A stretch of DNA of 64,000 nucleotides from Pseudomonas sp. 8O (GTDB lineage: Bacteria > Pseudomonadota > Gammaproteobacteria > Pseudomonadales > Pseudomonadaceae), in the NCBI RefSeq assembly GCF_902506495.1, contig NZ_LR733264.1, forward strand, positions 1,938,900 to 2,002,899, written 5' to 3'. Positions 21,430 to 31,366 of the stretch are shown in pieces. The notes below the pieces were generated by a model. The model saw nothing but the letters and a program-made list of their open reading frames with translations, searched no databases and had not been told where the DNA came from. Within the stretch, counting starts at the first letter, position 1, and each line of letters starts with the position of its first letter. The translations under genes and the position numbers were made by a program.

Positions 21430-22488
21430 TTATTTGCCGGCCTGAAGCAGACCGTTGGACGCAAGAGACACGCGTGCACCCGCGAGAGCGGATGCTTCGC
21501 GAGTAGCCGCAGAAACAGCCCTCAGGCGATAGTTGATCAGCACCATCACCAGCAGCAGGGCCGCGCCACCTGCGTTGTGCGCTACCGCCACCAGCAGCGG
21601 CAGATGGAAGATCACGTTGCTGATGCCCAAGCCGACCTGTACGGCCAACGCCAGCAGTAGCAGACCAGACAAGCGCGACAGTCTGGCTGCATGCAGTCGC
21701 CAGGCCAGTACCAACAGCGCCAGCGTCACCAGTAGCGCCCCGATGCGGTGACTCATGTGAATGGCGGTGCGCGCATCACTGTCGAGCTGTCCGCCCAGGT
21801 AGTTGGGGCCGATGTGCTGGGTCAGGTGAAAGCCCTTGCCGAAATCCATCGCCGGCCACCACTCACCGTGACAGGTGGGCAGGTCGACGCAGGCAACCGC
21901 AGCGTAGTTGGAGCTGACCCAGCCGCCGAGGGTGATCTGCCCGATCACCAGCAGCAGGCAAGCCGCCGCCAATGTCCGCAGGGGCCCAGGCAGCTGCAGC
22001 GGGGCGAAGCGTCCAGACAGGCGCAACGTGAGCAAGGTCAGCAGACTGAGCGTGGCGAAACCGCCGAGCAGATGAGCGGTGACCACCTGCGGCCACAGCT
22101 GCAGGGTGACTGTCCACATGCCGAAGGCGCCCTGCAGGATCACCAGCGCCAGAATCGCCAACGGCAACCTGAGCGGCTGGGTTGGCTCCGCGCGACGGCG
22201 CACGGCCTGGGCTGCAATGACGAGAATCACCAACCCCAGTGCACCGGCAAAGTAACGATGGATCATCTCGTACCAGCCCTTGGCGACCTCTACCGGGGCC
22301 TCGGGAAATCGCGCCTCGGCGATGGCCTGCTTGTGCTCGCTCATCGGCACGCCGAGAAAACCGTAGCAACCCGGCCAATCCGGACAACCCAAACCGGCAT
22401 GGGTCAGTCGGGTATAGGCACCTAGCAGCACCACCACCACGGTCAGGAGGGTCGCGAACAGCGCTAGACGGTAACCGGGCTTGTGCAT
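21430..22488 (-). CDS. ctaA: Heme A synthase (CtaA/COX15)
   Basis: Oxidises the heme O methyl group to make heme A. It has 352 residues and eight predicted helices in two four-helix halves. Conserved motifs are [21 protein letters not shown] near the N-terminus, EMIHRYFAG (heme-ligand histidine), a repeat of the [21 protein letters not shown] type in the middle, and IHMSHRIGA and AVAHNAGGA in the second half. The start at 22488 is chosen from the family N-terminus. The gap to cyoE is 19 bases. Confidence 0.94.
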   Translation of the reverse strand: MHKPGYRLALFATLLTVVVVLLGAYTRLTHAGLGCPDWPGCYGFLGVPMSEHKQAIAEARFPEAPVEVAKGWYEMIHRYFAGALGLVILVIAAQAVRRRAEPTQPLRLPLAILALVILQGAFGMWTVTLQLWPQVVTAHLLGGFATLSLLTLLTLRLSGRFAPLQLPGPLRTLAAACLLLVIGQITLGGWVSSNYAAVACVDLPTCHGEWWPAMDFGKGFHLTQHIGPNYLGGQLDSDARTAIHMSHRIGALLVTLALLVLAWRLHAARLSRLSGLLLLALAVQVGLGISNVIFHLPLLVAVAHNAGGAALLLVMVLINYRLRAVSAATREASALAGARVSLASNGLLQAGK

Positions 22489-22544
22489 GTCTGACTCCTT
22501 GGGCACTGGGCGTGGCGCTCTGTCGATATGGAGAGGGCGCGCCG

Positions 22545-23123
22545 TCAACCGATCAGGGAAATTTTCAGCAGGTAGCGCAGATCATCGAGAATGTCCTTGC
22601 CCTTGCTGCCGGCCGGATAGCGCAGCACCAGATTGCCGTGTGGGTCGACCAGCCACAGCTGTGCACCCGGTACCGACTCGGCGGCCTTGTCGTAGGCCTG
22701 CAGATCCAGCCGATAGCGTCCAAGCTGCGGGTACTCACGCTTGAGCGTGGCGTCGTACTCGGCCGGCAATGGTTCGGCCAGCGCCAGGCCGTGACTGGCG
22801 CGGGCGGTCTCGCGATTGAGACCGATCTGGATCTGCCGCGCCAGGTAGACCAACTGCTGACAGTCGGCCCCACATGCGCCCGGTGCCGTCACCAGAATCT
22901 GCCACAGCGGTTCAACTTCACCCTGCACGCCGAGATCGGCAAGGGTGCGCCCATCGCCGACCAGCACACCGTGGTAGCTGCGCGTCTCCGGTACCCAGAA
23001 GCGCCACTGGTACATGGCGCTGGCCAGGAACATCGGGCCGATGGCAATGGCCAGGATCAACAACAACTGTAGGCGACCACGCCCCTTGCGCGGTGCCTCA
23101 GGCATGGCGATGGCTGGGTTCAT
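22545..23123 (-). CDS. Small membrane-anchored protein of the oxidase cluster, thioredoxin-like
   Basis: A 192-residue protein with one N-terminal membrane helix (about 19-38) and a soluble periplasmic domain. A CGADC pair and a C-terminal WLVDPHGNLVLRYP motif resemble SCO/thioredoxin-fold proteins, although the cysteine spacing differs from SCO. A homologue occupies the same place between SURF1 and ctaA in P. aeruginosa. The start at 23123, with GGGAGC before it, overlaps the SURF1 gene by 26 bases; a start at 23105 is possible. A role in oxidase assembly is inferred from position. Confidence 0.82.
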   Translation of the reverse strand: MNPAIAMPEAPRKGRGRLQLLLILAIAIGPMFLASAMYQWRFWVPETRSYHGVLVGDGRTLADLGVQGEVEPLWQILVTAPGACGADCQQLVYLARQIQIGLNRETARASHGLALAEPLPAEYDATLKREYPQLGRYRLDLQAYDKAAESVPGAQLWLVDPHGNLVLRYPAGSKGKDILDDLRYLLKISLIG

Positions 23124-23829
23124 GACGATGCTCCCGTGCATTGTGAATTCCGAGATAGATGAACAGGCCAAGCAGCGCGGCAGCCAGGGAGAACCACTGC
23201 ACCGCATAGCCCAGATGCTTGCTGGGGCTCATGGCCACGATTGGCCAGTCGACGCGATAACTGGCAGGCCCGGACTCCAGGCGCACCTCGAAGGGCAGGC
23301 CACCGCGGCCAAGCTGACGCCAGAGGCTGTCGGCCTCGACCTGCGTGATCAGTCGCGGCCAGCCTTCGGATGCCGCGCCGGATCGCAAATTCAGACCGCC
23401 AGAGGGCGCCACGTAGACCCAGGCAGTGAGTTGCAGCACGCCATCGAGGCTGTCGAAGTGCGGCGGCGTGCGCCGGTCCGGCCAGGGTAGCCAGCCACGA
23501 TTGAGCAACACCCAGAGTCCGCTGGACTGATCGTAAAAAGGCTGCAGCAACTCGACACCGGCATGACCATCACGAATGCGGCTGTCTAGCAGCAGGCTGT
23601 GCTCGATATCAAAGTGTCCACGCAGTTGAACGCGGCGGTAGGCGGGATCACGCATGGGCTCGAGCTGCTCGAGGCTGATCGGTTCGGCCTGGCGCCGCGC
23701 CTCGAAACTGGCCAGCAGCAGGCGCTTTTCATCGCCACGCTGGAGCTGCCAGAAGCCCAGCCACAGCAACCCCGGCAGCAGCAGGGCAACCAGCAGGCTG
23801 GGCAGCCAACCGGGACGGAAGGCGCTCAT
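23098..23829 (-). CDS. SURF1 family cytochrome oxidase assembly protein
   Basis: A 243-residue protein with two membrane helices at the ends (about 9-27 and 212-230) and a periplasmic domain between, the normal SURF1 plan. Motifs are FWQLQRGDEKR after the first helix, VLLNRGWLPW in the middle and SPSKHLGYAVQWFSLA at the second helix. SURF1 assists heme A insertion into subunit I. The downstream gene overlaps it by 26 bases. Confidence 0.93.
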   Translation of the reverse strand: MSAFRPGWLPSLLVALLLPGLLWLGFWQLQRGDEKRLLLASFEARRQAEPISLEQLEPMRDPAYRRVQLRGHFDIEHSLLLDSRIRDGHAGVELLQPFYDQSSGLWVLLNRGWLPWPDRRTPPHFDSLDGVLQLTAWVYVAPSGGLNLRSGAASEGWPRLITQVEADSLWRQLGRGGLPFEVRLESGPASYRVDWPIVAMSPSKHLGYAVQWFSLAAALLGLFIYLGIHNAREHRHEPSHRHA

Positions 23830-23900
23830 TGCGCCCTGCCGTTACGATCAGGGTTGCTGGCTATACTGCACTGCATCACTCGAATCCCCCGGAGTCTCAC

Positions 23901-24104
23901 ATGCTCAAGGCCGCGATCGTCCTCATGCTGCTGGCAACCATCGCCAGCCTGTTCAGCGGCCTGTTCTTCCTGGTCAAGGATGAGGGCCATGGTTCCCGCG
24001 TGGTTGGCGCGCTGACTGTCCGTGTCGGCCTGACCGCCATTACCGTTGCCCTGGTCGCCTGGGGCTTCTACTCAGGGCAACTGGTGTCACACGTTACGTG
24101 GTAG
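23901..24104 (+). CDS. DUF2909 twin-helix membrane protein
   Basis: A 67-residue protein with two hydrophobic helices (about 3-25 and 40-60) joined by a short charged loop KDEGHGSR. This fits DUF2909, a small protein encoded opposite to the oxidase genes at the same place in other pseudomonads. The start at 23901 follows GGAG. It ends five bases from the convergent subunit III stop. A role in oxidase assembly or stability is a guess from position. Confidence 0.85.
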   Translation: MLKAAIVLMLLATIASLFSGLFFLVKDEGHGSRVVGALTVRVGLTAITVALVAWGFYSGQLVSHVTW

Positions 24105-24109
24105 CCCCT

Positions 24110-25006
24110 CTACAGTACGTAAACGAAGACGAACAAGCCCAGCCAGACCACATCGACGAAGTGCCAGTACCAGGCGGCCGCCTCGAAGCCGAAGTGCTGA
24201 TCGGCACTGAAATGCCCGCGCGTGATGCGCACCAGCATCACGATCAGGATGATGGTGCCCAAGGTCACATGCGCGCCGTGGAAGCCGGTGAGCATGAAGA
24301 AGGTGGCGCCATAGATGCCTGAGCCCAGGGTGAGCCCCAGCTCGGTATAGGCCTCGATGTATTCCTCGACCTGAAAGAACAGGAACGCCAGCGCCAGCAA
24401 GATGGTTGCGGCCAGCCAGGCCTTGAGCGGGCCACGGTGGTTCTTCTTCAACGCATGGTGAGCGAAGGTGATGGTGACGCTGGAGGACACCAGCAAGATG
24501 GTGTTGACCAATGGCAGATGCCACGGATCGATCACTGCGCTGGGTGGTGGAAACAGCTTGGAGTCGGGGTTCTGCAGCAATGGCCAGCTGTATTCGAAAC
24601 CTTCCCATAGCATGTTGGCCACGCCCTTGTCGCCCTCGCCGCCAAGCCAGGGCCCGGCCCACGTGCGAACATAGAACAGGGCGCCGAAGAAGGCGGCGAA
24701 GAACATCACCTCGGAGAAGATGAACCAGCTCATGCCCCAGCGAAAGGAACGGTCCATCTGCGCGCTGTAAAGACCGCTGCGACTTTCCTTGATGACGTTG
24801 CCGAACCAGCCGAACAGCATCCAGGCCAGAATCAGCCCGCCGGCGAAGAAGATCAGTGGCCCGTTGGAACCCTCGCGGCCCGCCGACAGATCGTTGAACC
24901 AGGTGCCAACACCGTAGAAGCTGACCAACAGGCCGATGGTGGCGACGATAGGCCACTTGCTCTGCGCCGGTACGTAATAGTTCTCGTGACTTTCGTGACT
25001 CGACAT
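24110..25006 (-). CDS. ctaE: Cytochrome c oxidase subunit III
   Basis: A 298-residue integral membrane subunit with seven helices. Motifs are WFIFSEVMFFAAFFGALFY, QVEEYIEA, LTGFHGAHVTLG and WYWHFVDVVWLGLF, all standard for CoxC. The ATG at 25006 has a strong AAGGAG site. It lies in the order I, Cox11, III of Pseudomonas aa3 operons. Confidence 0.96.
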   Translation of the reverse strand: MSSHESHENYYVPAQSKWPIVATIGLLVSFYGVGTWFNDLSAGREGSNGPLIFFAGGLILAWMLFGWFGNVIKESRSGLYSAQMDRSFRWGMSWFIFSEVMFFAAFFGALFYVRTWAGPWLGGEGDKGVANMLWEGFEYSWPLLQNPDSKLFPPPSAVIDPWHLPLVNTILLVSSSVTITFAHHALKKNHRGPLKAWLAATILLALAFLFFQVEEYIEAYTELGLTLGSGIYGATFFMLTGFHGAHVTLGTIILIVMLVRITRGHFSADQHFGFEAAAWYWHFVDVVWLGLFVFVYVL

Positions 25007-25017
25007 TGTTGTTCTCC

Positions 25018-25566
25018 TTATGGAGCCTGTGCCACTGGCGGTTTGCGCGCGGTGATATCGAACAGGGTGTAGCCCAAGGTCAGGTGCTTCACGTCCTTGG
25101 GCAAGTCTCTGTCGACGATGAAACGCACCGGCATTTCGATGCGCTCGCCCGGTTGCAACACCTGCTGGGTAAAGCAGAAACACTCGGTCTTGTGAAAGAA
25201 GGCCGCCGCCTTCGAAGGCGATACGCTGGGAATCGCCTGTGCGCTCATCGGCTGGTCACTGGGGTTGTAGGCGACGAACAGCATGTCGCGCGACTCACCC
25301 GGGTGAACCAGTATCTCGTCAGCCTGCGGGCCGAACTCCCAGACCATGCCGGCGGCGTTGGTGGCGAGAAACTGCACGCGCACCTGACGCTGCTCGTCCA
25401 CCATCTGCTCACCCTGGTAGGCCCCGGCCGTCTTGCCGTTGATGCCGAACACCCGGCACATGGCGTCGTAGAACGGCGGCAGGACGAAGATGCCGAAGCA
25501 GAACATCACCACGACCACGAGCAGCAGACGGGTAACCAGGCGACGAGTCGCGATGACCTCGCTCAC
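25018..25566 (-). CDS. ctaG: Cytochrome c oxidase assembly protein CtaG/Cox11
   Basis: Delivers copper to the CuB site of subunit I. It has 182 residues with one N-terminal membrane helix (about 12-32). The copper-binding motif is CFCFTQQ, preceded by FFHKTE, and the C-terminus has TLGYTLFDI, both family hallmarks. It is 11 bases before subunit III and 10 bases after subunit I. Confidence 0.95.
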   Translation of the reverse strand: MSEVIATRRLVTRLLLVVVVMFCFGIFVLPPFYDAMCRVFGINGKTAGAYQGEQMVDEQRQVRVQFLATNAAGMVWEFGPQADEILVHPGESRDMLFVAYNPSDQPMSAQAIPSVSPSKAAAFFHKTECFCFTQQVLQPGERIEMPVRFIVDRDLPKDVKHLTLGYTLFDITARKPPVAQAP

Positions 25567-25576
25567 GGCGGACCTC

Positions 25577-27160
25577 CTACTTCACTTCCGGTGGTGTGCT
25601 GAAGGTGTGATAGGGCGCCGGTGACGGCACCGTCCACTCCAGGCCTTCGGCACCGTCCCAGGGTTTGGCCGGAGCCGGCTTGCCGCCGCGGATGCACTTG
25701 ATGACGATGAACAGGAACAACAGCTGAGTTGCCCCGAACATGAAGGCGCCGATGCTGGAGACCATATTGAAGTTGGCGAACATCATGTTGTAGTCGGGAA
25801 TACGCCGTGGCATGCCGGCCAGGCCAACGAAGTGCATCGGGAAGAACGCCAGGTTCATGCCGATGAAACTCATCCAGAAATGCAGCTTGCCCAGGGTTTC
25901 GTCATACATATGGCCGGTCCACTTGGGCAGCCAGTAGTAGGCCGAGGCGAAGATGCCGAAGATCGCACCGGGCACCAGCACATAGTGGAAGTGCGCCACC
26001 ACGAAGTAGGTGTCGTGGTACTGGAAGTCCGCCGGGGCGATGGCCAGCATCAGCCCGGAAAAACCGCCGATGGTGAACAGGATGACGAAGGCCACCGAGA
26101 ACAGCATCGGCGCCTCGAAGGTCATCGAGCCCTGCCACATGGTGCTGGCCCAGTTGAACACCTTCACCCCGGTGGGCACGGCGATCAGCATGGTGGCGTA
26201 CATGAAGAACAGCTCGCCGGTCAGCGGAATGCCGACAGTGAACATGTGGTGCGCCCATACGATGAACGACAGGAAGGCGATCGAGGCGGTGGCGTAGACC
26301 ATCGAGGTGTAGCCGAACAGCGGCTTGCGCGCGAAGGCCGGAATGATCGAGCTGACCGCGCCGAAGGCGGGCAGGATCATGATGTACACCTCGGGGTGGC
26401 CGAAGAACCAGAACACGTGCTGGAACAAGACCGGATCACCACCGCCAGCGGCGTTGAAGAAGCTGGTGCCGAAGTGGATGTCCATCAGCATCATGGTCAC
26501 GCAGCCAGCCAGTACCGGCATCACCGCGATCAGCAGGAAGGCGGTGATCAGCCAGGTCCAGACGAACAGCGGCATCTTCATCAGGGTCATGCCGGGGGCG
26601 CGCAGGTTGAGGATGGTGGCGACCACGTTGATCGCCCCCATGATCGAGCTGATGCCCATCAGGTGCACGGCGAAAATGAAGAAGGTCGTGCTCTCCGGCC
26701 CGTAGGTGGTCGACAGCGGTGCGTAGAAGGTCCAGCCGAAGTTCGGCCCGCCACCTTCCATGAACAGCGTCGAGACCAGCAGACCGAAGGCCGCCGGCAG
26801 CAGCCAGAAGCTGAAGTTGTTCATCCGTGGCAGGGCCATGTCCGGCGCGCCGATCATCAGCGGGATCATCCAGTTGGCCAGGCCGACGAAGGCCGGCATC
26901 ACCGCGCCGAAGACCATGATCAGGCCGTGCATGGTGGTCATCTGGTTGAAGAATTCCGGCTGCACGATCTGCAAGCCAGGCTGGAACAGCTCGGCGCGGA
27001 TGACCATGGCCATCGAGCCGCCCAGCAGGAACATGCAGAAGCTGAACCACAGGTACATCGTGCCGATGTCCTTGTGGTTGGTGGTCAGTACCCAGCGCAT
27101 CAGGCCCTTGGCCGGGCCATGGTGGTGGTCAGTATGACCGTGGTCGATCACTGCACTCAT
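25577..27160 (-). CDS. ctaD: Cytochrome c oxidase subunit I (aa3 type)
   Basis: Catalytic subunit of 527 residues with 12 helices. Heme and copper ligands are in TMHGLIMVF (heme a), WFFGHPEVYIMILPAFG (CuB His and the D-channel Glu of type A oxidases), WAHHMFTVG (CuB His pair) and VVAHFHYVL (heme a3 and heme a). The start at 27160 is fixed by the usual His-rich N-terminus before GLMRWVLTTNHKDIG. It is four bases after the subunit II stop. Confidence 0.97.
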   Translation of the reverse strand: MSAVIDHGHTDHHHGPAKGLMRWVLTTNHKDIGTMYLWFSFCMFLLGGSMAMVIRAELFQPGLQIVQPEFFNQMTTMHGLIMVFGAVMPAFVGLANWMIPLMIGAPDMALPRMNNFSFWLLPAAFGLLVSTLFMEGGGPNFGWTFYAPLSTTYGPESTTFFIFAVHLMGISSIMGAINVVATILNLRAPGMTLMKMPLFVWTWLITAFLLIAVMPVLAGCVTMMLMDIHFGTSFFNAAGGGDPVLFQHVFWFFGHPEVYIMILPAFGAVSSIIPAFARKPLFGYTSMVYATASIAFLSFIVWAHHMFTVGIPLTGELFFMYATMLIAVPTGVKVFNWASTMWQGSMTFEAPMLFSVAFVILFTIGGFSGLMLAIAPADFQYHDTYFVVAHFHYVLVPGAIFGIFASAYYWLPKWTGHMYDETLGKLHFWMSFIGMNLAFFPMHFVGLAGMPRRIPDYNMMFANFNMVSSIGAFMFGATQLLFLFIVIKCIRGGKPAPAKPWDGAEGLEWTVPSPAPYHTFSTPPEVK

Positions 27161-27164
27161 GTCC

Positions 27165-28289
27165 TTACTCCTGCGCCTTGGAGAAATCGAGAATGTCCTT
27201 GGGCGTGACCATGTCACCGACATTGTTGCCCCAGGCGTTGCGCTCGTAGGTGATGATGGCGGCCAGGTCGACCGGCGACAGCTGCTTGCCGAAGGCGGCC
27301 ATGGAGGTGCCCGACTTGCCGTTGTAGACGATGTCGATATGGCCCTCGGCAGCCCCCTTGGCGATGGCTGAACCCTTGAGCGCCGGGAACATCGGTGGCA
27401 AACCTTCACCGGTAGGCTGGTGGCAGGCTGCACAGGCGGTGTTATAGGCCTTCTCGCCGCGTGCCATCAGCTCTTCCATGGTCCACTCCTTGCTGGTCAG
27501 CTCACGCTCTGCGGCAGCGGCTTGCTTGCGCTCGGCCAGCCAGGCGTCGAAGTCTTCCTTGGACTTGGCCTCGACCACCACCGGCATGAACCCGTGGTCC
27601 TTGCCGCACAGCTCGGTGCACTGGCCACGGTAGATGCCGGGCTCTTCGATGCGCGTCCAGGATTCGTTGATAAAACCGGGGATGGCGTCCTTCTTCACCG
27701 CCAGTGCCGGCACCCACCAGGAATGGATGACGTCGGCGGCAGTGATCAGGAAGCGCACCTTGGTGCCCACCGGCACCACCAGCGGCTCGTCGACTTCCAG
27801 CAGGTAGTGTTCGCCCTTGGCTTCGCGGTTGTCGATCTGCGAGCGCGGTGTGGTCAGGTTACTGAAGAACTCGACGTCCTGACCCAGGTACTTGTAGTGC
27901 CACTTCCACTGGTAGCCAGTGACCTGGATGTCCAGCTCGGACTCGGAGGTGTCGTAAATCTCGATCAGCGTCTTGGTCGCCGGAATCGCCATCACCACCA
28001 GAATGGCCAACGGCACCACGGTCCAGAGAATCTCTACGGTGGTGCTTTCGTGGAAATGCGCAGGTTTCTGGCCCGTAGAGCGGCGGTGCATGATCATTGA
28101 CCAGAACATGGCGCCGAACACGATCACACCGATCACAACGCAGATCCAGAAAATGGTCATGTGCAGATCGAAGACGGAGCGGCTGACGTCGGTTACACCG
28201 GGCGCCATATTGACCGTCCACTGCGCGTGCGCCGAGCCTAATGCCAGCCACAGCAGGAGGCCCATCCAGACTCGTGGATGTCGCATCAT
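27165..28289 (-). CDS. ctaC: Cytochrome c oxidase subunit II with fused cytochrome c domain (caa3 type)
   Basis: 374 residues. A signal peptide and two membrane helices precede the CuA domain with motif CTELCGKDHGFM, which contains all the copper ligands. The C-terminal extension carries a heme c site, CAACH, with the methionine of GTSMAAFG as the likely second ligand. The fusion makes this a caa3 enzyme. In P. aeruginosa this oxidase is controlled by RpoS and nutrient starvation. Two ATGs are adjacent (28289 and 28286). A long leader of about 290 bases precedes the gene if the promoter at 28587-28615 is used. Confidence 0.96.
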   Translation of the reverse strand: MMRHPRVWMGLLLWLALGSAHAQWTVNMAPGVTDVSRSVFDLHMTIFWICVVIGVIVFGAMFWSMIMHRRSTGQKPAHFHESTTVEILWTVVPLAILVVMAIPATKTLIEIYDTSESELDIQVTGYQWKWHYKYLGQDVEFFSNLTTPRSQIDNREAKGEHYLLEVDEPLVVPVGTKVRFLITAADVIHSWWVPALAVKKDAIPGFINESWTRIEEPGIYRGQCTELCGKDHGFMPVVVEAKSKEDFDAWLAERKQAAAAERELTSKEWTMEELMARGEKAYNTACAACHQPTGEGLPPMFPALKGSAIAKGAAEGHIDIVYNGKSGTSMAAFGKQLSPVDLAAIITYERNAWGNNVGDMVTPKDILDFSKAQE

Positions 28290-28693
28290 TGCGGGTTCCC
28301 CTTGATTGTTCTTGTTATCCCGCCGGCTGAGCCTGCGGCTAAGGGATCGACTGCCATGGAGCGACAAGGCGAACTCACTGTTCGCGCACCGTGCTCAACT
28401 GCTGGCGACTACTGCCGAAACCTCTCCGTGCCTGAGCTCGTCCGGTTCCATCAGGTACTGCCTTTCGAACTCGAGTATAGACGGCGAGTTTCACCTCGCA
28501 ACGTGCGCGCAAAAATGGCCGAAGGCGCGCAGGCCTTGTCCTAAACGCCCCGACTGACGCGGGGTGTAGCCGTTCTGATACAGGTCGTTATAGCGAACTC
28601 GCATAAGTATGAAAAAATTATGACAATCGCGTCTTAGCCCGACCAAACGGCCGGCTAATGTTCACGCCCATGTCCTGAAATGTAGGAGCCGTC
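28290..28693. other. Divergent intergenic region between ctaC and a conserved gene
   Basis: 404 bases with no convincing gene. It holds a hairpin CCCCG-actgacg-CGGGG (28547-28563), a likely minus-strand promoter (28587-28615) and an AT-rich patch (28608-28625). I see no tRNA. Short plus-strand frames here lack ribosome sites and family similarity. Confidence 0.6.
28587..28615 (-). promoter_or_regulatory. Candidate promoter of the oxidase operon
   Basis: On the minus strand TTTTCA (28615-28610) and TATAAC (28592-28587) are spaced by 17 bases, a good sigma70/RpoS-type promoter. Transcription would start near 28580. Confidence 0.5.
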
Positions 28694-29335
28694 ATGAACA
28701 CCGCCGCCCTTCGTCAATTGATCGCCCAGGCTCGCCAGCAGGAAAGCGGCAGCCAGGCTCTATCGCGCTTGCTGCAGGCTCAGCTGGGTCGCCTGCACCC
28801 GTCAATCCGTCTGCCGGAGGAGGATGAGCCGGGGGCGCTGAGCGCATTCGTCATCGCCTATATCGAGGAGGTGCCGGACGTGCTCGACGCGGCTGCCGAA
28901 GTGGCGCGCGAAGCGGGAATCGAGGCGGCTGTGAAACCGGTGCTGAAGATCGCCGAGCATTTCTTCCTGCAGCCACCGGCGCTGATGGAGGGCCATGAAG
29001 GACTCGAAGGTCTGCTCGACGAGGCCTATCTGGCCCACCGCCTGGTGGAGGAGGTCAATGACCGCTATATCGCCCACCTCGGCCGGCCGCTGATCCCGCT
29101 GGACACCACACGCGCCAACCTGATCGCCCACCAGCTGATCGGCGAACCCTTCGCCAACCAGCTCGACGAAGCCGTGCATCATGCCCTGACCGGCATGCTC
29201 GACGACGCCAGCTTCGACCTGCCGTCGGTGCAGGCCTATCGTGAGCGCCTGGCTGCACCGGATACCGCATCGGCCTGGCAGCGCTGGCCCTGCCTGTCGC
29301 AGCAGTTGGGCGTGGAGCTGCAACTCAAGGCGTGA
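28694..29335 (+). CDS. Conserved hypothetical protein divergent from the oxidase operon
   Basis: A 213-residue soluble, acidic, largely helical protein. There is no signal peptide, membrane segment or known motif that I recognise. I believe P. aeruginosa has a related gene at the same position beside its aa3 oxidase genes (PA0104). A GTAGGAGC ribosome site precedes the ATG. Its 3' end overlaps the convergent AEC transporter by 11 bases. Function unknown. Confidence 0.82.
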   Translation: MNTAALRQLIAQARQQESGSQALSRLLQAQLGRLHPSIRLPEEDEPGALSAFVIAYIEEVPDVLDAAAEVAREAGIEAAVKPVLKIAEHFFLQPPALMEGHEGLEGLLDEAYLAHRLVEEVNDRYIAHLGRPLIPLDTTRANLIAHQLIGEPFANQLDEAVHHALTGMLDDASFDLPSVQAYRERLAAPDTASAWQRWPCLSQQLGVELQLKA

Positions 29336-30254
29336 TCGCCAGCAAGATCAGGGTCAAGGTCAGCAGCGAGCCGAGGGTAGAGAACAGGATCGCCCGCGAA
29401 ACCAGCGCCGCCTGGCGCTGGTAGTACTCGGCGAGCATGAACGGCCCGGTGCCCGTTGGCAGTGCGCTGAGCAACAACGCAGCGTGTGCCCAGAACGGCG
29501 GCAGGTCGAGCAGCACGAAGGCGATGAACCAGGTTACCAGCGGTTGCAGCACCAGCTTCAGGGCCACCAACGGCCAGGCGCCTTCGCTCGGCCCGCTCTG
29601 CCGCTGCGCCAGGAACAACCCCAGCGACACCAGTGCACAGGGCACCGTGGCTGCACCGAGCAGGCGCAGAAACTCGTCCAGCGCCGAGGGCATCTGCACG
29701 CCACCAAACGCCCAGGCAGCACCGAGCAGTGGCGCCACCACCAGCGGGTTCTTCAACAGCGCGGTGACCACCTGGACGATGGCGCCGCCCAGCCCCTTCT
29801 TGCTCTGCAGACCCACCTCGATGCACACCACCGCCAGGCCGAACAGCACGCAGACCACCATCAGCGAGGCGATCAGCGCGGGCGCCATGCCGTCCTCACC
29901 CAGCACCAGCACGCACAGTGGAATACCGATATAGCCGGTGTTGGCATAACCGGCACTGAGCCCATCGATGCTGGCGTCGACCAGGCTGCCGGTGGTTTTC
30001 CAGCGGTACACCAGCGTGACCAGAAACACCGCGAGCATGCCGCCGGTGAAGGCCAGCAGAAAACCGGGCTGCCAGATCTGCGCCCAGTCGGCTTTGGCCG
30101 TGAGGCTGAACAGCAATGCCGGCAGGCCGAGCCAGACCACGAAGCGGTTCATCTCCGATGCCGCGGCCGGCCCCAGACGATTGGTGCGCCGACAGATGAA
30201 TCCGACCAGGATCAGGCCGAAGATCGGCAACAGCACATTGAGAACGGTGGACAT
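29325..30254 (-). CDS. AEC (auxin efflux carrier) family transporter
   Basis: 309 residues with about ten helices in two five-helix halves. Family features are [19 protein letters not shown] at the start, the conserved NTGYIGIPL crossover near residues 100-110, and [14 protein letters not shown] in the second half, the typical transport-site motif. Substrates in bacteria are usually carboxylates such as malate; here it is unknown. The start at 30254 is chosen over an upstream ATG that would add a Pro/Arg-rich tail not seen in the family. Confidence 0.88.
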   Translation of the reverse strand: MSTVLNVLLPIFGLILVGFICRRTNRLGPAAASEMNRFVVWLGLPALLFSLTAKADWAQIWQPGFLLAFTGGMLAVFLVTLVYRWKTTGSLVDASIDGLSAGYANTGYIGIPLCVLVLGEDGMAPALIASLMVVCVLFGLAVVCIEVGLQSKKGLGGAIVQVVTALLKNPLVVAPLLGAAWAFGGVQMPSALDEFLRLLGAATVPCALVSLGLFLAQRQSGPSEGAWPLVALKLVLQPLVTWFIAFVLLDLPPFWAHAALLLSALPTGTGPFMLAEYYQRQAALVSRAILFSTLGSLLTLTLILLAITP

Positions 30255-30394
30255 CGAACTACGCCAACGACAGGGGAGGACCGAGCCTAGGGGTGCAGGC
30301 CGCTCAGGGCAAGTCATGGGCTGTGATTCGACGGCGCCCGCTGGCGTCTAGCAGTGACATGCCGGGCAAGCCCGGCGCCCTCGCGAGCCTGAGC

Positions 30395-31303
30395 ATGCAA
30401 GCGCTGTTGAACGAAATTCTCGATGAAGTCCGCCCACTGATCGGCCAGGGCAAGATGGCCGACTACATTCCCGCACTGGCCAGCGTGGCGCCTGATCAGC
30501 TGGGCATCGCCGTGTATGGCAACGACGGCCAGGTGCATGTCGCAGGCGATGCACGGACGCCCTTCTCGATCCAGAGCATTTCCAAGGTGTTCAGCCTGGT
30601 CCAGGCCATCGGTCACAGCGGCGAGAGCATCTGGCAGCGCCTGGGCCATGAGCCGTCCGGGCAGCCGTTCAACTCGCTGGTGCAGCTCGAATTCGAGCGT
30701 GGCAAGCCGCGCAATCCGTTCATCAACGCTGGCGCCCTGGTGATCTGCGACATCAACCAGTCGCGCTACGCCGCACCGGCGCTGTCGATGCGCGACTTCG
30801 TCCGGCGCCTGTCGGGCAACCCCGAAGTGACGGTGGACAACCATGTCGCCGAATCGGAATACCAGCACCGCGCGCGCAACGCGGCAGCGGCCTACCTGAT
30901 GCAGTCGTTCGGCAATTTCCACAACGAAGTCGAGGCGGTGCTGCGCAGCTACTTCAGCTGCTGCGCGCTGCGCATGAGCTGCGTCGACCTGGCGCGTGCC
31001 TTCGGCTTCCTGGCCAACCAGGGCTTCTGCCAGCACAGCGGCGAGCAGGTGCTGTCGCCCCGGCAGACAAAGCAGATCAACGCCATCATGGCCACCAGCG
31101 GGCTGTACGACGAAGCGGGCAACTTCGCCTACCGCGTCGGCCTGCCGGGCAAAAGCGGCGTCGGCGGCGGCATCGTCGCGGTTGTCCCAGGGCAGTTCAG
31201 TGTGTGCGTGTGGTCACCGGAGTTGAACACGGTGGGTAACTCCCTGGCCGGAATAAAGGCGCTGGAGCTACTCAGCGAGCGCATCGGCTGGTCGGTATTC
31301 TGA
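30395..31303 (+). CDS. glsA: Glutaminase (serine-dependent GlsA type)
   Basis: Hydrolyses glutamine to glutamate and ammonia. It has 302 residues, the family length, from the ATG at 30395; an upstream ATG at 30359 would add 12 unusual residues. The beta-lactamase-like catalytic motif is S-I-S-K (Ser61, Lys64). Other conserved parts are [22 protein letters not shown] and [12 protein letters not shown]. It begins a plus-strand pair with the RidA gene 63 bases downstream. Confidence 0.95.
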   Translation: MQALLNEILDEVRPLIGQGKMADYIPALASVAPDQLGIAVYGNDGQVHVAGDARTPFSIQSISKVFSLVQAIGHSGESIWQRLGHEPSGQPFNSLVQLEFERGKPRNPFINAGALVICDINQSRYAAPALSMRDFVRRLSGNPEVTVDNHVAESEYQHRARNAAAAYLMQSFGNFHNEVEAVLRSYFSCCALRMSCVDLARAFGFLANQGFCQHSGEQVLSPRQTKQINAIMATSGLYDEAGNFAYRVGLPGKSGVGGGIVAVVPGQFSVCVWSPELNTVGNSLAGIKALELLSERIGWSVF

Positions 31304-31366
31304 GGTATGTTCGCGGGAGCCGGCGCAATGCTGCGCGGGTGCCCGTTGATCTGCTCTGGAGTGCTT

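Noticed and set aside
25832..27208. 458-codon His/Gly-rich open frame opposite ctaD
   Set aside because: Antisense to all conserved oxidase subunit I motifs; composition is low-complexity and typical of a shadow frame.
28278..28557. Small plus-strand genes in the ctaC divergent region
   Set aside because: Two overlapping frames without good ribosome sites or family similarity, and they overlap the ctaC start region.
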